DNA from: Streptomyces bauhiniae
GTDB lineage: Bacteria; Actinomycetota; Actinomycetes; Streptomycetales; Streptomycetaceae
Direction: 5' to 3'
Assembly (NCBI RefSeq): GCF_004784475.1
Contig: NZ_SRRT01000001.1
Coordinates: forward strand, 558,001 to 622,000
DNA length: 64,000 nt
Shown here: positions 61,827 to 64,000 of the stretch, piece after piece
Layout of the letters: every line of letters begins with the position of its first letter
How positions within the stretch are numbered: position 1 is the first letter of the stretch
Made by a program: the position numbers and the translations under genes
Notes under the pieces: model-generated
What the model was told of the DNA's origin: nothing
The model's input: only the letters and a program-made list of their open reading frames with translations
The model's database searches: none

Positions 61827-62432
61827 ATGTTCGACCTCGCCGTCTTCGGCTCCCTGTTCCTGACCCTCTTCGTCATCATGGACCCGCCGGGGATCACCCC
61901 GATCTTCCTCGCCCTCACCGCCGGGCGGCCCGCCAAGGTCCAGAAGCGGATGGCCTTCCAGGCCGTCTGCGTGGCGGGCGGGGTCATCGCCGTCTTCGGC
62001 GTCCTCGGCCACCAGATCCTGAACTATCTGCACGTCTCGGTGCCGGCGCTGATGATCGCGGGCGGACTGCTGCTCCTGCTGATCGCGCTCGACCTGCTCA
62101 CCGGCAAGACGGACGAGCCCAAGCAGACCAAGGACGTCAATGTCGCCCTGGTCCCGCTGGGCATGCCGCTGCTCGCCGGGCCCGGCGCGATCGTCTCGGT
62201 GATCCTGGCCGTACAGAAGGCCGGAAGTGTCGCCACGCAGGTCTCGGTGTGGGCGGCGATTCTCGCCATCCATGTCGTGCTGTGGCTGGTGATGCGTTAC
62301 TCGCTGCTGGTCATCAAGGTCATCAAGGACGGAGGTGTCGTCCTGGTGACACGGCTCGCGGGCATGATGCTCTCCGCGATCGCCGTGCAGCAGATCATCA
62401 ACGGAGTCACTCAGGTGATCCGGGGAAGCTGA
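61827..62432 (+). CDS. MarC-family integral membrane protein
   Basis: 201 aa with about six helices: LAVFGSLFLTLFVIMDPPGI (family signature near the N-terminus), AVCVAGGVIAVFGVLGHQIL, ALMIAGGLLLLLIALDLLTG, PLGMPLLAGPGAIVSVILAV and LAGMMLSAIAVQQIINGV. The MDPPG and GPGAI motifs define the family. Substrate unknown. ATG 61827 begins the fold. Confidence 0.9.
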   Translation: MFDLAVFGSLFLTLFVIMDPPGITPIFLALTAGRPAKVQKRMAFQAVCVAGGVIAVFGVLGHQILNYLHVSVPALMIAGGLLLLLIALDLLTGKTDEPKQTKDVNVALVPLGMPLLAGPGAIVSVILAVQKAGSVATQVSVWAAILAIHVVLWLVMRYSLLVIKVIKDGGVVLVTRLAGMMLSAIAVQQIINGVTQVIRGS

Positions 62433-62475
62433 GACTCGGCCTCGGCTTCCCCGGAAGGCTTGAGTGTCGTGCGCC

Positions 62476-62631
62476 CTACGAGGCCGTGCAGCCTTCTGCG
62501 GGGCGAATCCACAGGCGCTGGCCGATGGCGGCCGCCTGTTGCACGATCCGGTTGACGGAGGCGGCGTCCACGACGGTGCTGTCCACGGTCGAGCCGTCGA
62601 CCTCGTCGAGTCGCATGATTTCGAAGCGCAT
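62476..62631 (-). CDS. Small conserved-looking protein (51 aa)
   Basis: ATG 62631 with ribosome site agggag 8 bases upstream, stop at 62476. The product begins MRFEIMRLDEVDGSTVDSTV and continues VDAASVNRIVQQAAAIGQRL WIRP, ending GCTAS. It is acidic in the first half with a helical middle, no signal peptide or TM. G/C third-position bias and the ribosome site support a real gene. It converges on marC. I do not know the function. Confidence 0.68.
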   Translation of the reverse strand: MRFEIMRLDEVDGSTVDSTVVDAASVNRIVQQAAAIGQRLWIRPAEGCTAS

Positions 62632-62844
62632 GAAGGCTTCTCCCTTCGTCTGGTCATCCTCCAGAGGAGAACTACTGGTGTGCGACGTGTTGTCGCGGTG
62701 TCACATGTCTGGACAACGAACGGCCCACCGCAAACATTCCCTACGCTAAGGAAATTTTTTCACGGGCTAATTACTGTCCGGTAAAAAGACCGCGCGACGG
62801 GACTGACGGGGACCGGTTGTGTTCGCAGCGTGACGGCCGGGACA
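62632..62844. promoter_or_regulatory. Divergent promoter region between the 51-aa gene and the NYN gene
   Basis: 213 bases including the most AT-rich stretch of this part (ctaaggaaattttttcacgg near 62745). It should carry promoters for both flanking genes. No gene seen. Confidence 0.45.
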
Positions 62845-63747
62845 ATGGTCTCGATGAACGAAGACTTGGCGGCTCTGGGTGCCCGCATCGACCACACCAA
62901 CGAACTGCTCCAACGCATGCTCGTCGAGGTGGCGAAAACACCCTCCACCCACGCGATCTTCGTGGACGCGGGCTATCTCTACGCGGCCGCGGGCCGCCTG
63001 GTGGCCGGCACCGAGGACCGCCGCGCCTTCGACCTGGACGCCGAGGGCCTGATCGACGCGCTCATCGACAAGGCCCGCTCGATCTTCGCCGACAGCCGCC
63101 TGCTGCGCGTGTACTGGTACGACGGGGCCCGGCGGCGCATCCACACCGCCGAGCAGCAGTCGATCGCCGAGCTGCCCGATGTCAAGGTCCGCCTCGGCAA
63201 CCTCAACGCCCACAACCAGCAGAAGGGTGTCGACTCCCTGATCCGCACCGACCTGGAGTCCCTCGCCCGCCACCGCGCCATCAGCGACGCGGCACTCCTC
63301 GGCGGCGACGAGGACCTGGTCTCGGCGGTCGAGGCGGCGCAGGGGTACGGGGCGCGGGTCCACCTGTGGGGCATCGAGGCACCCGAGGGCCGCAACCAGG
63401 CCGAGCCGCTGCTGTGGGAGGTCGACAGCCAGCGCACCTTCGACCTGGAGTTCTGCAAGCCGTACGTCTCCCGCCGCACGGCCGCCGCCTACGAGGCCAC
63501 GGGCAGCCGGCCCACCCGCGAGGACGTGCGGTTCGTCGGCGCCCAGATCGCGGCGAAGTGGCTGGTCTCGCGGGGCCGGGACAGCCTGATGGAGCTTCTC
63601 CCCGGCCATCCGTACCTGCCCGGCTCGGTCGACCAGGACCTCCTGGTGGAGGCGGAAGGGCTGCTCCAGTACTCCCTGCGCGGCCAGGCCGACCTGCGCC
63701 GGTCCCTGCGGGACGGCTTCTGGGAGCACCTGCAGACGCAGTACTGA
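62845..63747 (+). CDS. NYN-domain (PIN-like) putative nuclease
   Basis: About 300 aa. A short helical lead (EDLAALGARIDHTNELLQRM) precedes the NYN fold: AIFVDAGYLYAAAGRL (first Asp), VYWYDGARR, VKVRLGNLNAHNQQKGVDSL (Asp) and ALLGGDEDLVSAVEAAQGYG (Asp pair), followed by VHLWGIE. These acids form a PIN-like metal site, so RNA cleavage is plausible. The C-terminal 100 residues (FVGAQIAAKWLVSRGRDSLM) are an OST-HTH-like or helical region of unknown role. The start may be ATG 62845 or 62854. Confidence 0.84.
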   Translation: MVSMNEDLAALGARIDHTNELLQRMLVEVAKTPSTHAIFVDAGYLYAAAGRLVAGTEDRRAFDLDAEGLIDALIDKARSIFADSRLLRVYWYDGARRRIHTAEQQSIAELPDVKVRLGNLNAHNQQKGVDSLIRTDLESLARHRAISDAALLGGDEDLVSAVEAAQGYGARVHLWGIEAPEGRNQAEPLLWEVDSQRTFDLEFCKPYVSRRTAAAYEATGSRPTREDVRFVGAQIAAKWLVSRGRDSLMELLPGHPYLPGSVDQDLLVEAEGLLQYSLRGQADLRRSLRDGFWEHLQTQY

Positions 63748-63751
63748 CAGC

Positions 63752-63794
63752 AGTGAGGCCCGGCCTCCCCTTCGACAGGGAGCCGGGCCTCACT
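63752..63794. terminator. Bidirectional terminator between the NYN gene and the last gene
   Basis: Arms agtgaggcccggc and gccgggcctcact pair perfectly, with an inner ctccc/gggag extension around a short loop. It lies between convergent stop codons. Confidence 0.85.
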
Positions 63795-63802
63795 GGTGCT
63801 GC

Positions 63803-64000
63803 TTACGCCTCGGTGGGCTCCACGGCCGCGACCTTGCGGGTGCGGCGGCGCGGCTTGGCCTCCGGCTCCTCGGTCGCCTGCGCCGGGATCTCCGACGCGA
63901 CGGCCTTGGCGGCGGCGGTCTTGCGGGTGCGGCGCGGCTTGGCCTCGGCGGCCTCCGTTACCTCGGCCGTCTCGGCGGCCTTGGCAGCGGCCGTCTTGCG
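63803..64000 (-). CDS. C-terminal tail of a protein rich in Ala/Lys/Arg/Glu repeats (start outside window)
   Basis: 65 codons are present up to TAA at 63803. The tail is a low-complexity basic/acidic repeat: RKTAAAKAAETAEVTEAAEA, then KPRRTRKTAAAKAVASEIPA and EAKPRRRTRKVAAVEPTEA. The unit EAKPRR(R)TRK occurs twice. Such tails end actinobacterial RNA helicases or ribonuclease E/G-type proteins; from memory a DEAD-box helicase lies near here in S. coelicolor, but the fragment alone cannot decide. Confidence 0.6.
   Translation of the reverse strand, partial: RKTAAAKAAETAEVTEAAEAKPRRTRKTAAAKAVASEIPAQATEEPEAKPRRRTRKVAAVEPTEA

Noticed and set aside
62476-62631. RiPP precursor peptide
   Set aside because: No leader/core pattern and no modification enzyme nearby; a plain small protein is the simpler reading.
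1-64000. TTA codons as a sign of bldA control
   Set aside because: I looked for TTA in frame in the main genes by eye and found none, but this was not an exhaustive count, so no claim is made.

Overview
The window is chromosomal DNA from a high-GC actinomycete, almost certainly Streptomyces. Evidence: third-position G/C bias, GTG/TTG starts, purine-rich ribosome sites, mycothiol genes (mshB and a DinB-like protein), DUF397 proteins, a BldK-type oligopeptide importer, and long stretches of gene order that I remember as shared with Mycobacterium tuberculosis between typA (Rv1165) and corA (Rv1239c). I saw no rRNA, tRNA, CRISPR array, transposase or prophage.

Layout. 1-1.8 kb: 3' part of typA/bipA. 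2.2-21.5 kb: three complete oligopeptide ABC importers back to back. The first (+) has the order permease, binding lipoprotein, permease, ATPase, ATPase and is read as bldKABCDE. The second (-) has the same order and very similar proteins, so it is an inverted paralogue. The third (+) has the order binding protein, permease, permease, ATPase, ATPase. A dipeptidyl-peptidase-like serine peptidase follows (21.6-23.7 kb). 23.9-28.9 kb is a small accessory zone: a 64-aa membrane protein, a short Rho paralogue, a GNAT enzyme, a DinB protein, a tandem DUF397 array with a truncated anti-sigma-type ATPase remnant, and a winged-helix/zinc-knuckle protein. 29-32.6 kb: mshB, a DUF6113-like membrane protein and a large membrane-anchored protein with a collagen-like cytoplasmic part. 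32.7-36.2 kb: an ABC-2 exporter with a DesK/DesR-like two-component pair, all overlapping.

36.2-47.8 kb is housekeeping: SirB1-type transglutaminase-like protein, GNAT, ferredoxin, dapC, dapE, a LOG-family protein, a FolP2-like dihydropteroate synthase homologue, a DivIVA-like protein, tag, an enoyl-CoA hydratase behind a perfect 20-bp palindrome, and DUF3117. 47.1-52.2 kb is the conserved envelope-stress module: O-methyltransferase diverging from sigE-rseA-htrA-tatB. 52.5-59 kb: a conserved protein, Mrp/ApbC Fe-S carrier, DUF1003, a soluble MgtE-N/CBS protein, a lipoprotein, a PPOX-fold protein and CorA. 59.4-64 kb: SUFU-domain protein, DUF6758-like, PHP phosphoesterase, MarC, a 51-aa protein, a NYN-domain protein and the C-terminal tail of a gene leaving the window.

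How it works together. The first 24 kb is a peptide capture, import and degradation block next to typA. The rest is an actinobacterial core block for diaminopimelate, mycothiol and folate-type metabolism, envelope stress and Mg2+ transport. The items most worth a second look are the decayed whiJ-like locus at 26.7-27.5 kb, the short Rho with an altered RNA-binding motif, the inverted BldK duplicates with a hairpin after each binding-protein gene, the TM-less MgtE plus DUF1003 pair, and the unusual start of the O-methyltransferase.
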